Below, in pieces: positions 38,569-47,694 of a DNA stretch of 64,000 bases. The position numbers and the translations under genes are program-made. Every line of letters starts with the position of its first letter. Within the stretch, counting starts at the first letter, position 1. This DNA is from Saprospiraceae bacterium (GTDB lineage Bacteria > Bacteroidota > Bacteroidia > Chitinophagales > Saprospiraceae): NCBI GenBank assembly GCA_016714895.1, contig JADKBV010000011.1:124001-188000 (forward strand), read 5' to 3'. Under the pieces are notes generated by a model. The model had not been told where the DNA came from, did not search any database, and was given only the letters and a program-made list of their open reading frames with translations.

Positions 38569-38816
38569 TAGGGTCTGCTGAAAAACACAAAAAATATTAA
38601 TAATCAATATCTTATGTTCAATTTTCATGCATGTAAGTGCATTACTTTTACAACAGTATATTCAAATTTCGTGCATCTAAGTTCCTTACTAAACTTGTTT
38701 TTTGTTAGCCAGCAATAAACCATCTTCTGCGTTGAAGTCAAATCGAGGTATTTTTATACATCTTCTTTGCCTTCGCCTTGAATCTGATTCATTGCTGACT
38801 TTTTCAGCAGACCCTA
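38569..38816. mobile_element. MITE-like element with TA target duplication
   Basis: GGGTCTGCTGAAAAA at 38571-38585 is perfectly repeated in inverse orientation at 38800-38814 (TTTTTCAGCAGACCC). Each end is flanked by TA, as expected of a TA-duplicating transposon. The internal 214 bases contain no open frame or transposase remnant in either strand, so it is non-autonomous. The termini resemble those of IS5-type insertion sequences, which would have to supply the transposase. It lies in the gap after mrdA, where it breaks no gene. Confidence 0.75.
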
Positions 38817-38870
38817 CTTTTTGATGCAATTTTAGGGTTCCGGATTTAGTTTTCCGAAGGTATAATTTGT

Positions 38871-40280
38871 TTAGTTCAATCTTTTGGATATAGAAATCTG
38901 ACCTGAAATATAATCGATATCATGTCGGTAATTTTCTGTCCGGTAAACAGGGTTTAAGGCTTTTCCGTACTGAACTTCTGTAGAAAACATAAAATCATTC
39001 CAAAATAACTTTTTGTATCCTATACCTGCTGTCATAGAAAGATTGAGGTTATTCATTTGCAGGACATCATAATCGACAGAAAAGTGTTTGTTTTTGATCG
39101 AACTGTGGTGACTTTGAATGTTTACATCTGAAATCCGGTTATTCAGGACCACTTCGGTTCTGACACCACCGGAAAAAAACAAACCTTCTCCCTGAATTAG
39201 TGGAAAATATTCTACAGCCAAAGGAATAGAAAGAATATCTGAGACATTGTCCATGCTAAAATCCAGCAACACATTTTCATTTTCATTTACCGCGCTACCT
39301 GTAGATCTGGATAAAATGAGATATGTGCTGACATTTCCCAAACCGGTAGGCAAGCTGTGACTGAATTGGTTTTCATAATCATTACCACTTAACATTTCTG
39401 TCGATGTTGAATAAGGTAAATCAACCTGATATTGCGATTGTTGATTTCGACGATAATATTCCAAACCACCTGAAAATGACCATCTTTTGGAAAGTTTTAT
39501 ATTTGTTTTGATACCGAAGTTGGATGAGATTTCAGTTTTTTCGCCAATGAGAAGCTCTGAGAGCGGATTGGTAAAACTGCCTTTTTTCCTGTCCATCCAA
39601 TAATACATTCCTGCGGAAGGTCCTATATAGATATCAGATGATAAAGATTCCTTTTTGATTTGCGGGTTTGTAGGTAAAAGAAGCAAAGGTTTAATCAGAC
39701 CGATTTCAGGATATTGAATAAAAGGTCCTGAACTTATAAGCTGCGGTGGAAAAACCGGAGTATCGTTTTTTTCATCGACCACAAGAGGAATGTCAAGATT
39801 TTCAACCGGAGTGTCTTCTACAACCATCAATTCTTTTGGTTCAGAAGATTCATTTTGTCTGATAAAAGAATTTATTCGGTTTGCTGAAGAAGAAAACGCT
39901 CTGTTATTCTGGAAATTATTTGTTGCTGTTGGCGGGGCAACAGCATTAATCTTTTCTGTTTCCTTTGGTTGCTGATTTTGTATTATGGCCGCATCATTTT
40001 GTAAAGGTTGGTTATTATTACAAAGTTGTAAAGCTGATTGAAGTTCGGCAATATTTTGTTTTTGCTGATAAGAATGATAAGAAAGGATTCCTGAAAGTAA
40101 AACAAGTGAGGCTATCACAAGGGGAAGCCATGGAAATCTTTTATTGGTTTTTTGATTTTTGTCCAATTCTGATGAAATTCCGCTCCAGACCGCGTCTTCC
40201 GGTATGTTCCATTTATCCGGTTTAACAGGTTGATTAAATTTATCCCTGAAAAATTTTTCTATATTTTGATTGTCGTCCAT
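38871..40280 (-). CDS. Anti-sigma-like membrane protein with C-terminal barrel
   Basis: A 469-residue protein. The cytoplasmic N-terminus (FFRDKFNQPVKPDKWNIPEDAVWSGISSELD) resembles the sigma-binding region of Bacteroidota anti-sigma proteins. A single transmembrane helix lies at about residues 50-66 (WLPLVIASLVLLSGILS), then a Gln/Asn/Pro-rich linker. The C-terminal half, from about residue 210, reads like an outer-membrane beta-barrel: YIGPSAGMYYWMDRKKGSF, WSFSGGLEYYRRN and FMFSTEVQYGKAL. It follows the ECF sigma gene by five bases, so it probably restrains that factor. No ligand is evident. Confidence 0.7.
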   Translation of the reverse strand: MDDNQNIEKFFRDKFNQPVKPDKWNIPEDAVWSGISSELDKNQKTNKRFPWLPLVIASLVLLSGILSYHSYQQKQNIAELQSALQLCNNNQPLQNDAAIIQNQQPKETEKINAVAPPTATNNFQNNRAFSSSANRINSFIRQNESSEPKELMVVEDTPVENLDIPLVVDEKNDTPVFPPQLISSGPFIQYPEIGLIKPLLLLPTNPQIKKESLSSDIYIGPSAGMYYWMDRKKGSFTNPLSELLIGEKTEISSNFGIKTNIKLSKRWSFSGGLEYYRRNQQSQYQVDLPYSTSTEMLSGNDYENQFSHSLPTGLGNVSTYLILSRSTGSAVNENENVLLDFSMDNVSDILSIPLAVEYFPLIQGEGLFFSGGVRTEVVLNNRISDVNIQSHHSSIKNKHFSVDYDVLQMNNLNLSMTAGIGYKKLFWNDFMFSTEVQYGKALNPVYRTENYRHDIDYISGQISISKRLN

Positions 40281-40285
40281 GATGT

Positions 40286-40808
40286 TTATTTTAATATCAA
40301 CTCAAGTTTACTTCTCAACATTTTTTTAGCTTTCATGAGCTGTGTTTTTGAAGTACTTTCTGTGATACCTAATTTTTGACTGATTTCCTGATGATTAAAA
40401 CCTTCGATTACATACAAATTAAAAATGGTCCGATATCCCAAAGGAAGACCCTGAATCATTTTTGTCAGGTCTTTTAATTGCAACTCTGATAAAATATCAA
40501 CGTCGCTTTCCATTTCATGCTGGTTTTCTGATATAGGGCTGAATAATAATTTTTTCTTCCTGATTTTTCCAGACAAGTATTGACAAATACTTTTTTATCC
40601 ATGAAATCAGGTATCCTTTATTTTCATCGTATTGATGCAAATCTCTGAAAACCTTTACAAATCCTTCCTGTAAAACATCCAATGCATCTTCTCTGTCACT
40701 AAAATATCTCTGACAAAGCACAAATAATGTTACTTTATATGACTCATATAATTCTTTCTGAGCCAATCTGTTGCCGGCGATACATTGTTTGATTTTTATT
40801 GGATCCAT
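40286..40808 (-). pseudogene. ECF sigma-70 family factor (two one-base shifts)
   Basis: Region 2 is intact: LAQKELYESYKVTLFVLCQRYF, EDALDVLQEGFVKVFRDLHQYDENKG. Region 4 is intact: LPLGYRTIFNLYVIEGFNHQEISQKLGITESTSKTQLMKAKKML. Between them the frame is shifted twice. One A is missing in the run opposite 40591-40596 (restoring WIKKVFVNTCLE), and one A is missing opposite 40564-40568 (restoring LEKIRKKKLLF). With both restored the protein is a normal ECF factor of about 174 residues. It is likely controlled by the membrane protein encoded five bases downstream. Consensus error is the simplest explanation for the shifts. Confidence 0.85.
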
Positions 40809-40992
40809 AATGTAATAGTATATTGTGTTGGTGCGGGTAAATAAGTTGCCTGACAGTTAACAAAAATTTATCGTTTAGGTTTTGTTATGAAAAGATTAAA
40901 CAAAATTATTTTTTCAGGCAACCTTTTTTGTGAACCCATCACTTTATGATTTGTCATTGAAACTTTTTTTATCATACACAAAATACAATCAC

Positions 40993-43900
40993 ATGAGATT
41001 AAAATTTTTACTTTTAGTTGTGATGTTGTCCATCGTAAGATTGGTACAATCACAAACGGTAGTTGACATTATCGTCAATTCACCGGACCATGAAATCCTT
41101 GAAACAGCTGTTATCGCTGCCGGATTGGATGGAGCATTAAGTGGTGAAGGACCTTTTACGGTTTTTGCACCGACTGATGATGCTTTTAATGCGTTGCCTG
41201 ATGGAACAATTGAAGCATTATTGAATGATATCCCTACCTTGACATCGATTTTGACATACCACGTTGCAGGTGTCAATGCTTTATCTACAGACCTGACAAA
41301 CGGACAGGAAGTTGTTACGTTAAATGGCGAAAGCGTAACCGTTACGATCAATGCAGACGGTGTATTTATTAATGATGCACAGGTAACTGTAGCTGATTTG
41401 GTTGCTGAAAACGGAGTAGTACACGTCATAGACGCCGTATTGTTGCCACCGGCAGAAAGTAATACTGTAGTTGATATTATTGTCAACTCACCTGATCACG
41501 AGATATTAGAAACAGCCGTAGTTGCTGCAGGATTGGCCGGAGCATTGAGCGGCGAAGGACCATTTACCGTATTTGCTCCAACAGACGCAGCATTTAATGT
41601 TTTACCTGATGGAACGATTGAAGCATTATTGAATGATATCCCTACCTTGACATCGATTTTAACTTACCACGTTGCAGGTGTCAATGCTTTATCTACAGAC
41701 CTGACAAACGGACAGGAAGTTGTTACTTTAAATGGTGAAAGTGTAACTGTTACGATCAATGCAGACGGTGTATTCATCAATGATGCAAGAGTAACAGTAG
41801 CAGATTTGGTTGCTGATAATGGAGTAGTACACGTAATCGATGCCGTATTGTTGCCACCTGCTTCAACTACTGTGGTTGACATCATCGTCAACTCACCGGA
41901 TCATACCATTTTAGAATCAGCCGTAGTTGCTGCCGGATTGGCCGGAGCACTGAGTGGCGAAGGACCATTTACCGTATTTGCACCAACAGACGCAGCATTT
42001 AATGTTTTGCCTGCCGGAACGATTGAAGCTTTATTAAACGATATACCTACCTTGACATCGATATTGACCTACCATGTTGCAGGAGGAAATGTTTTGTCTA
42101 CTGATTTGACAAACGGACAGGAAGTTATTACCCTAAATGGTAAAAGTGTAACTGTTACGATTAATGCTGATGGTGTATTTATCAATGATGCAAGAGTAAC
42201 AGTAGCAGATTTGGTTGCTGATAATGGAGTAGTACACGTTATCGATGCCGTATTGTTGCCACCAGCCCGAACTACCGTAGTAGACATCATTGTCAATTCA
42301 CCGGATCATACCATATTGGAAACAGCTGTTATTGCTGCAGACCTGGCAGGAGCGTTAAGCGGCGAAGGACCATTTACCGTATTTGCACCAACGGATGCAG
42401 CATTTAATGCGTTACCTGATGGAACGATAGAAGCATTATTGAATGACATACCTACATTGTCATATATTTTGAATTATCACGTTGCAGGTGTTAATGCTTT
42501 ATCTACAGATTTGACAAACGGACAGGAAGTTATTACCCTAAATGGTAAAAGTGTAACTGTTACGATTAATGCTGATGGTGTATTTATCAATGATGCGCAG
42601 GTAACTGTGGCTGATTTGGTCGCTGACAACGGAGTTGTACACGTCATCAATGCAGTTTTATTACCACCGGCCAGGACTACCGTTGTAGACGTCATTGTCA
42701 ACTCACCGGATCATACCATCTTAGAGACTGCCGTAGTAGCTGCAGGATTAGGTGAATTTTTAAGCGGTGAGGGACCGTTCACTGTATTTGCACCAACAGA
42801 TGCTGCTTTTAATGCATTACCGGATGGAACGATAGAAGCATTATTGAATGACATACCTACATTGACATCTATTTTGACTTACCACGTTGCAGTAGGAAAT
42901 GTATTGTCCACTGATTTGTACGACGAAAGAGAAATTTTGACGCTAAACGGCAAAGTTGTACAGGTACGTATAACACCAGACGGAGTATTTATCAACGATG
43001 CTCAGGTTACAGTTGCTGATATCACAACAGACAATGGTGTGGTACATGTGATTGATGCTGTGTTGATTCCATCATCCGCTACAAGTGTTTTTGACATTAT
43101 AGCAGGTTCAAATGTTCACAATACCCTTGAAACAGCTATCAGAACTGCAGAATTGGTAACTGCACTTTCAGATGAAGATGAAGTTTATACAGTATTTGCG
43201 CCAACAGATGCGGCTTTTGCTGCATTACCTGCAGGCGTTTTAGATACCGTATTGGCAAATAAAACATTATTGAGAGGCATATTAGCTTATCACGTTGTTG
43301 ACGACGAATATGATGCCTCATTTTTAGAGATTTTGGATGGTGCATATATTCAAATGTTGAATAATAAAACCACAACAATCAATGTCACTGATGATGGAAT
43401 TTTTATCAATGATATTAAAATCACTGTGGTAGACCTGATAGCTGACAATGGTATCGTTCATGTTATAGATGCCGTAATGCTTGCACCGGATTCTACCATT
43501 ATTGATGTTGTAAGAAATTCACCGGTGCACAATATTTTAGAGAATTTATTGGATGCTGCAGAATTTTCTGATCCATTAGAGGGATACGGTTCATTTACTT
43601 TATTTGCTCCGACAGATGCTGCCATTCAGGCTCTGCCTGCTGAAGTGATTCAGGCGTTAAGCGAAGAACCGGGATTGTTGGAAGATGTATTGGCGTATCA
43701 CTTAGTTCCTGGTACAGCCTTATCAACCGATTTATCGAATGGTCTTACTGTACCAACCTTGTTAGGTAAAAACATAACCGTAACCATCAACAATGACGGT
43801 GTATTTATCAATGATGCAAAAGTTATTCTTGCAGATATCAGAACAGATAACGGGGTAGTGCACGTATTGGATGCAGTATTATTGCCTAAAACAACCGTTG

Positions 43901-44547
43901 TAGATATCATCAATGAAAATGGTGACTTATCCACAGCAGGATTATTAGTCAATTTGTCAGGATTGGAAGGAGCGCTGAATGGTGACGGACCTTTCACCGT
44001 ATTTGCACCGAATGACAATGCCTTTGACAATGCGCCTTTGCCTTTGTTGGAATATGCGACCGCCAGTCAGGCAAATCTTCAGAATGTATTATTGTTTCAC
44101 ACGGTACCCGGTAGAGCTTTGTCTACTGATTTGTCAAACGGTCAGAGCCTTACAACTGCCAATGGGAAAGTCCTTTTGGTAACCATCAACAACAACGGTG
44201 TATTTATCAACAATGCTCAGGTAATCGAAGCTGATCTTGTTGCTGAAAACGGAGTAGTACATATCATTGATGAAGTATTAGACATTTTGACTTCACTGGA
44301 TGATATTATTGAAAACAAAGTAAGTATCTATCCGAATCCTACAGCTGATTTTCTTAGAATATCTAATGCGACATACGGCAGCGATGCGGTATATTACATT
44401 ACAGATATGCAAAACAGAATCATCAGACAGGGCAAAGTTCAGGAAACAGAACAGATAGATGTTCGCGATATCCAGTCCGGTCAATACCAATTATTGATTC
44501 AGGACGGACGCAAAGTAAGCTCAGGAAAGTTTGTAAAAGTTTTCTAA
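40993..44547 (+). CDS. Eight-FAS1-domain adhesin with T9SS sorting domain
   Basis: A 1184-residue secreted protein started at the ATG at 40993 to give a clean signal peptide (LLLVVMLSIVRLVQS). Eight fasciclin domains follow at residues about 22, 158, 293, 428, 563, 698, 835 and 968. Each shows the H1 motif FTVFAPTDAAF and the H2 end region (VHVIDAVLLPP). Domains 1-5 are nearly identical, while 6-8 have diverged. A type 9 sorting domain (VSIYPNPTADFLRIS, then GQYQLLIQDGRKVSSGKFVKVF) ends the protein. It should be displayed on or released from the cell surface, where FAS1 domains mediate cell-cell or matrix adhesion, plausible for a floc-forming or surface-living organism. Confidence 0.9.
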   Translation: MRLKFLLLVVMLSIVRLVQSQTVVDIIVNSPDHEILETAVIAAGLDGALSGEGPFTVFAPTDDAFNALPDGTIEALLNDIPTLTSILTYHVAGVNALSTDLTNGQEVVTLNGESVTVTINADGVFINDAQVTVADLVAENGVVHVIDAVLLPPAESNTVVDIIVNSPDHEILETAVVAAGLAGALSGEGPFTVFAPTDAAFNVLPDGTIEALLNDIPTLTSILTYHVAGVNALSTDLTNGQEVVTLNGESVTVTINADGVFINDARVTVADLVADNGVVHVIDAVLLPPASTTVVDIIVNSPDHTILESAVVAAGLAGALSGEGPFTVFAPTDAAFNVLPAGTIEALLNDIPTLTSILTYHVAGGNVLSTDLTNGQEVITLNGKSVTVTINADGVFINDARVTVADLVADNGVVHVIDAVLLPPARTTVVDIIVNSPDHTILETAVIAADLAGALSGEGPFTVFAPTDAAFNALPDGTIEALLNDIPTLSYILNYHVAGVNALSTDLTNGQEVITLNGKSVTVTINADGVFINDAQVTVADLVADNGVVHVINAVLLPPARTTVVDVIVNSPDHTILETAVVAAGLGEFLSGEGPFTVFAPTDAAFNALPDGTIEALLNDIPTLTSILTYHVAVGNVLSTDLYDEREILTLNGKVVQVRITPDGVFINDAQVTVADITTDNGVVHVIDAVLIPSSATSVFDIIAGSNVHNTLETAIRTAELVTALSDEDEVYTVFAPTDAAFAALPAGVLDTVLANKTLLRGILAYHVVDDEYDASFLEILDGAYIQMLNNKTTTINVTDDGIFINDIKITVVDLIADNGIVHVIDAVMLAPDSTIIDVVRNSPVHNILENLLDAAEFSDPLEGYGSFTLFAPTDAAIQALPAEVIQALSEEPGLLEDVLAYHLVPGTALSTDLSNGLTVPTLLGKNITVTINNDGVFINDAKVILADIRTDNGVVHVLDAVLLPKTTVVDIINENGDLSTAGLLVNLSGLEGALNGDGPFTVFAPNDNAFDNAPLPLLEYATASQANLQNVLLFHTVPGRALSTDLSNGQSLTTANGKVLLVTINNNGVFINNAQVIEADLVAENGVVHIIDEVLDILTSLDDIIENKVSIYPNPTADFLRISNATYGSDAVYYITDMQNRIIRQGKVQETEQIDVRDIQSGQYQLLIQDGRKVSSGKFVKVF
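41056..43083 (+). repeat. Tandem 405-base FAS1-coding repeats
   Basis: Five units begin at 41056, 41464, 41869, 42274 and 42679 (spacing 408, 405, 405, 405). They share long blocks of identical DNA, for example around FAPTDAAFN and VTVTINADGVFIND codons, so they are maintained by recent duplication or gene conversion. The three later units (43084, 43495, 43894) are clearly diverged. Confidence 0.85.
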
Positions 44548-44578
44548 TAGTTTTTGTGTTAATAATTAGTTTGCAAAA

Positions 44579-44609
44579 GGGCCCTCCGGAAGCGGGGGGC
44601 CTTTTTTTT
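44579..44609 (+). terminator. Intrinsic terminator after FAS1 adhesin
   Basis: A GC-rich hairpin (GGCCCTCCG, loop GAAG, CGGGGGGCC at 44580-44601, with one G-T pair) is followed by eight Ts. It is 32 bases after the adhesin stop codon and is a strong Rho-independent terminator. Confidence 0.9.
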
Positions 44610-44865
44610 GTTTTATAAGAATGAAACTTACTATACTCCATTCTTTCAAAGGGTTTTATGATTGCCATATAAAAAATATCAAAATTAATCCGCTCTTTCC
44701 ACCCTCCCTAAAAAATAAAGTATATATTTGGTTTTTATTTGGAATATAAAAACCGGGAAGGATGATTATGCATGGGTTTTATAAGATCTTTTTTTAGGAA
44801 GATACTTGTATTATAATACTTTCCAAGGTTTGTCAGTTATTCCGCAATTCTGGTTTTTGAGGTCG

Positions 44866-44881
44866 TATAACAAAAGTTATA
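44866..44881. promoter_or_regulatory. Regulon palindrome, copy 1
   Basis: TATAACAAAAGTTATA is a perfect 6-base inverted repeat with AAAA centre. It is followed after 23 bases by the -7 box at 44905, so it ends just upstream of the -33 region, a typical activator site. The same 16-base sequence occurs at 52773 and a variant at 52353, each with the same 23-base spacing. The likely binder is the NarL-type regulator encoded at 51717-52352. Confidence 0.65.
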
Positions 44882-44904
44882 TGGTTGGAAAAAACGGGAT
44901 CGAG

Positions 44905-44912
44905 TAGTTTTG
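44905..44912 (+). promoter_or_regulatory. -7 box of the 44.9 kb gene block
   Basis: TAGTTTTG fits TAnnTTTG, with a TTG at 44885-44887 in the -33 region. It predicts a start near 44919, sixteen bases before the ATG at 44935. Confidence 0.55.
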
Positions 44913-44934
44913 CAACATACATTAAAACATACAA

Positions 44935-45345
44935 ATGGACAAAAGCAAAATCATATTGAGTTTTTTTCTGGTAGGCGGTTTGATAGCGCTAATCGTTTTG
45001 ACAGTTGTAGTTATCGTAAATGGAGGAGGTAATGAAATTCATAAATATCTTTTAGGTGGATTATTTTCTACAATAGGTGCTTCAATTGCCATTCTTTTGG
45101 ATGTTGAAGTAAAAGATCCTAAGGTAAACACTTCTTCATTTACCAGATTAAGTTATTCAGTGTCCTTTATGACAGGAAAAACGAGAGATATTTTAGGAAT
45201 AATGTATGCCACTGTATATTTCATCATTGGCATTTACCTGATTATAGAAGCAGGCGGAGATAATGAGTTTGTGACTACTTTGGCAACTTCATTTGCAGGT
45301 TTGATGGTCGCGGTAGTCGGTAAATATGCGATTGTAAAAGAGTAA
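44935..45345 (+). CDS. Small membrane protein, first gene of palindrome-controlled block
   Basis: A 136-residue protein with four hydrophobic segments: about residues 7-28, 40-55, 84-102 and 110-130. A short soluble loop (DVEVKDPKVNTSSFTRLSYSVSFMTGKTRD) lies between helices 2 and 3. I do not recognise a family. It is directly behind the promoter with palindrome copy 1 and two bases before the next gene. This places it as the membrane component of an unknown four- or five-gene unit. Confidence 0.65.
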   Translation: MDKSKIILSFFLVGGLIALIVLTVVVIVNGGGNEIHKYLLGGLFSTIGASIAILLDVEVKDPKVNTSSFTRLSYSVSFMTGKTRDILGIMYATVYFIIGIYLIIEAGGDNEFVTTLATSFAGLMVAVVGKYAIVKE

Positions 45346-45347
45346 CA

Positions 45348-46892
45348 ATGAAAACAAATATTCTTTTTATTGCCTTATTATTATTTGCTTTTAATCAAAA
45401 AGTTTCAGGGCAGCCTATAATTACAAAACAAGAACTTATTGATTCAATTGCAAACGTATATTTTAATAATACAAGATCTGTATCATTGGTTCAATCTTAT
45501 TCCGATAATAATAGTTTTACATTAACAAACAATGAACTATCTGCAATAACAAGTAACCTTATAATAGGTGTTGCAAAATATTTAGGTGACAGAACAAAAG
45601 ATGAAATCACATCTCTTTTTTTTGAAGAGCTAGGAAATTATATTAATTCAAAAGAATTCAAAAAATATTCTCCTCTCTTTACTAACACAATCAATACAAT
45701 TGAATTATTGAAAAATGATTTATTCAATTTCAAGATACACCTTCCAGCTCTACAACAAGCTTTCCAAAATGATATTAAAGCTATCCCTTACAACTTCATT
45801 TGGATGGTTCCGGAAATAAATGGTCTTACAATTGAGGAAAAGAAATATTTTACATTTATTATTTCAATATCCCAAAGATTATTAAATGGAGAGTCGGCGT
45901 CAAAAGTTTTAAATGAAATCAATGAGGAACTTGTTACGTTGGATTTAATAAATGCAAATCAAAAAGGTACAAGCTCAGGAGTTATTAAATTAGTAGTCAA
46001 TGGTAGATTTCAGGTTGATCAAAATATGTTTACTAATTACTTAAGTCAAAGTCCGATTATAAATGCACATAATATAGATTATACTTCTAGTGAATATTAT
46101 AGTACATTTTTATCATTATCACAAATTGAGAATCCTGATAACAAAAGGGAATTTTATATAAATGTCATAAATGTTCTAAAAGCCCTGCCTGATCAAAGTG
46201 AATCTTACAAGGATTTTGTTTATTATTTTGAAAATACTATTTTATCATTTTTTGATATAAGACAGAACAATTTTCATCAAGGCATTATTAATATCTTAAA
46301 TATAATTAAGTACAAAGATACTGTTCTTAAAAATAGCAAAGGTGAATTAAATAAATTAGTAAAGTATCTAAATTTTATGTCTACTATAGCTTCAGCTGAA
46401 AAACCGGAAGAGATTACAAATATACTTAAAAATACTACTATGCCTGTTGGAAGTTACAGGATAAAAAGAAATACAGGTTCATATGCTATTATAAATGGGT
46501 ACACAGGTGGTAAAATTAGTTTTGAAAAAAATCTTGATCAAACACAAAATAATAACACTTCTTATGGTTTAAGTGCGCCAATAGGCTTATCATTTGGGAT
46601 TATAAAGTATCTTGGAGGTTTTGTTTCACTTATTGATGTTGGACAATATTTATCTATTTCCGGTGACAATAATTTAGAGTCTTTCCCTGAAGTAACAATT
46701 TCCAACGTTTTTGCCCCTGGAGCATTTCTAGAATTTCATATTCCAAAACTATTTTTAACTGTTGGTGGTGGATATGCTCTTGGTCCTTGGGAAAGAATCG
46801 ATAAAGTTACTTCAGAAAGCCAAAGATATCAAGGTTACCAATTTAATTTAAAAATTGATTTACCATTATATCAAATCTATAGTAAACCTTAA
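45348..46892 (+). CDS. Secreted protein with C-terminal barrel-like region, unknown
   Basis: A 514-residue protein with a signal peptide (FIALLLFAFNQKVSGQ). Residues about 25-370 are Asn/Lys/Ile-rich and largely helical (NELSAITSNLIIGVAKYLGDRTKDEITSLFFEELG and similar). The last 120 residues show beta-barrel-like strands: GYTGGKISFEKNLDQT, YGLSAPIGLSFGIIKYLGGFVSLIDVGQYL, FLEFHIPKLFLTVGGGYALGP. An outer-membrane location is inferred. Codon use is markedly AT-richer than in the FAS1 gene before it, suggesting transfer. No family recognised. Confidence 0.6.
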   Translation: MKTNILFIALLLFAFNQKVSGQPIITKQELIDSIANVYFNNTRSVSLVQSYSDNNSFTLTNNELSAITSNLIIGVAKYLGDRTKDEITSLFFEELGNYINSKEFKKYSPLFTNTINTIELLKNDLFNFKIHLPALQQAFQNDIKAIPYNFIWMVPEINGLTIEEKKYFTFIISISQRLLNGESASKVLNEINEELVTLDLINANQKGTSSGVIKLVVNGRFQVDQNMFTNYLSQSPIINAHNIDYTSSEYYSTFLSLSQIENPDNKREFYINVINVLKALPDQSESYKDFVYYFENTILSFFDIRQNNFHQGIINILNIIKYKDTVLKNSKGELNKLVKYLNFMSTIASAEKPEEITNILKNTTMPVGSYRIKRNTGSYAIINGYTGGKISFEKNLDQTQNNNTSYGLSAPIGLSFGIIKYLGGFVSLIDVGQYLSISGDNNLESFPEVTISNVFAPGAFLEFHIPKLFLTVGGGYALGPWERIDKVTSESQRYQGYQFNLKIDLPLYQIYSKP

Positions 46893-46902
46893 AAAACACA
46901 TA

Positions 46903-47157
46903 ATGACAGACATGGACCTTCTCGCAGTCTTAGGCGCAATTATCCCAGAACTGATAAAATTTATCAATGGTAAATACAACCCCTCACTACCTGATCATTT
47001 TAAAAATCTGAATTTTTGGCTGGCCTTGGCGGCACAGATCATTCTTGGTATTGTAACTGATTTTTTATTTGAAAAAAAAATATCCACAGCGGTTGCAGCT
47101 GCTGCTTGCGGATTTGGTGGTGCCTACCATTCTTACAAAAACATTGTCTGCGTTTAG
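46903..47157 (+). CDS. Small two/three-helix membrane protein
   Basis: An 84-residue protein from the ATG at 46903 (an in-frame start at 46855 would overlap the previous gene). Hydrophobic segments are LLAVLGAIIPELIKFI, FWLALAAQIILGIVTDFLF and TAVAAAACGFGGAY. Its size and helix pattern resemble holin-like or small pore proteins, but no specific family is recognised. It lies 10 bases behind the preceding gene. Confidence 0.5.
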   Translation: MTDMDLLAVLGAIIPELIKFINGKYNPSLPDHFKNLNFWLALAAQIILGIVTDFLFEKKISTAVAAAACGFGGAYHSYKNIVCV

Positions 47158-47297
47158 TCCACAGCCAAGTATAAAACTTATGCCTGATGAAGTAGAATCA
47201 ATAATTAAAGATACAAAACCCAAAAATGTGTTCTGATATTGGAAGTTAAAAATAAATTTTTCTTAAAATTAAATAATAATATTTAAATTAAATTTTT

Positions 47298-47633
47298 ATG
47301 TCAAAAAGTAATTTATTAAAAATTAAACATGCAAAATGGGGTGTATCAAGAAACCCTGTTAATGCAATAGGTGCAGAATTTTTAGCAAATGACATTTCAG
47401 CAGTTCTGGCACAAACTTCATGTGTGTCTGTCGGAGTACAAGGCAGATTTATTGAAAAGTATACAAATCCTAATAATAATATGGTTGTAATATATGACCT
47501 TGATAGATATTTTATTGTAGGAAAAAAAGCCGATGGTACCTGGCTCGATGGTGATGAAAATTTAATTGCTGCCCCATGTCCTGATATCTGTGTAGGAGAA
47601 ATTAATGGTTTAAAATTTGAATTAAATGGTTAA
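47298..47633 (+). CDS. Hypothetical small protein
   Basis: A 111-residue soluble protein without signal peptide. It contains three cysteines, two of them close together in APCPDICVGEING near the C-terminus. The centre (NNNMVVIYDLDRYFIVGKKADGTW) looks like beta strands. I do not recognise it. It is separated by 140 bases from the block before and 61 bases from the next gene. Confidence 0.45.
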   Translation: MSKSNLLKIKHAKWGVSRNPVNAIGAEFLANDISAVLAQTSCVSVGVQGRFIEKYTNPNNNMVVIYDLDRYFIVGKKADGTWLDGDENLIAAPCPDICVGEINGLKFELNG

Positions 47634-47694
47634 ATTAAAAAATTATACTGCATTTAGAGAATTTAAATTTGATTTTCTTTTCAAATTATAAAAT

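Noticed and set aside
40560..40600. Programmed -1 frameshift at A-AAA-AAG in the ECF sigma gene
   Set aside because: A single slip restores WIKKVFVNTCLE, but a second missing A opposite 40564-40568 is then required to reach region 4. Two independent run-length deficits fit sequencing error better than recoding.
41056..43083. CRISPR-like regular repeats
   Set aside because: The repeat units are 405 bases, coding throughout and without spacers.
40989..44030. Repeated antisense frames of about 75-165 codons across the FAS1 gene
   Set aside because: They repeat with the FAS1 units and arise from the codon pattern of the sense gene; no antisense promoter is visible.
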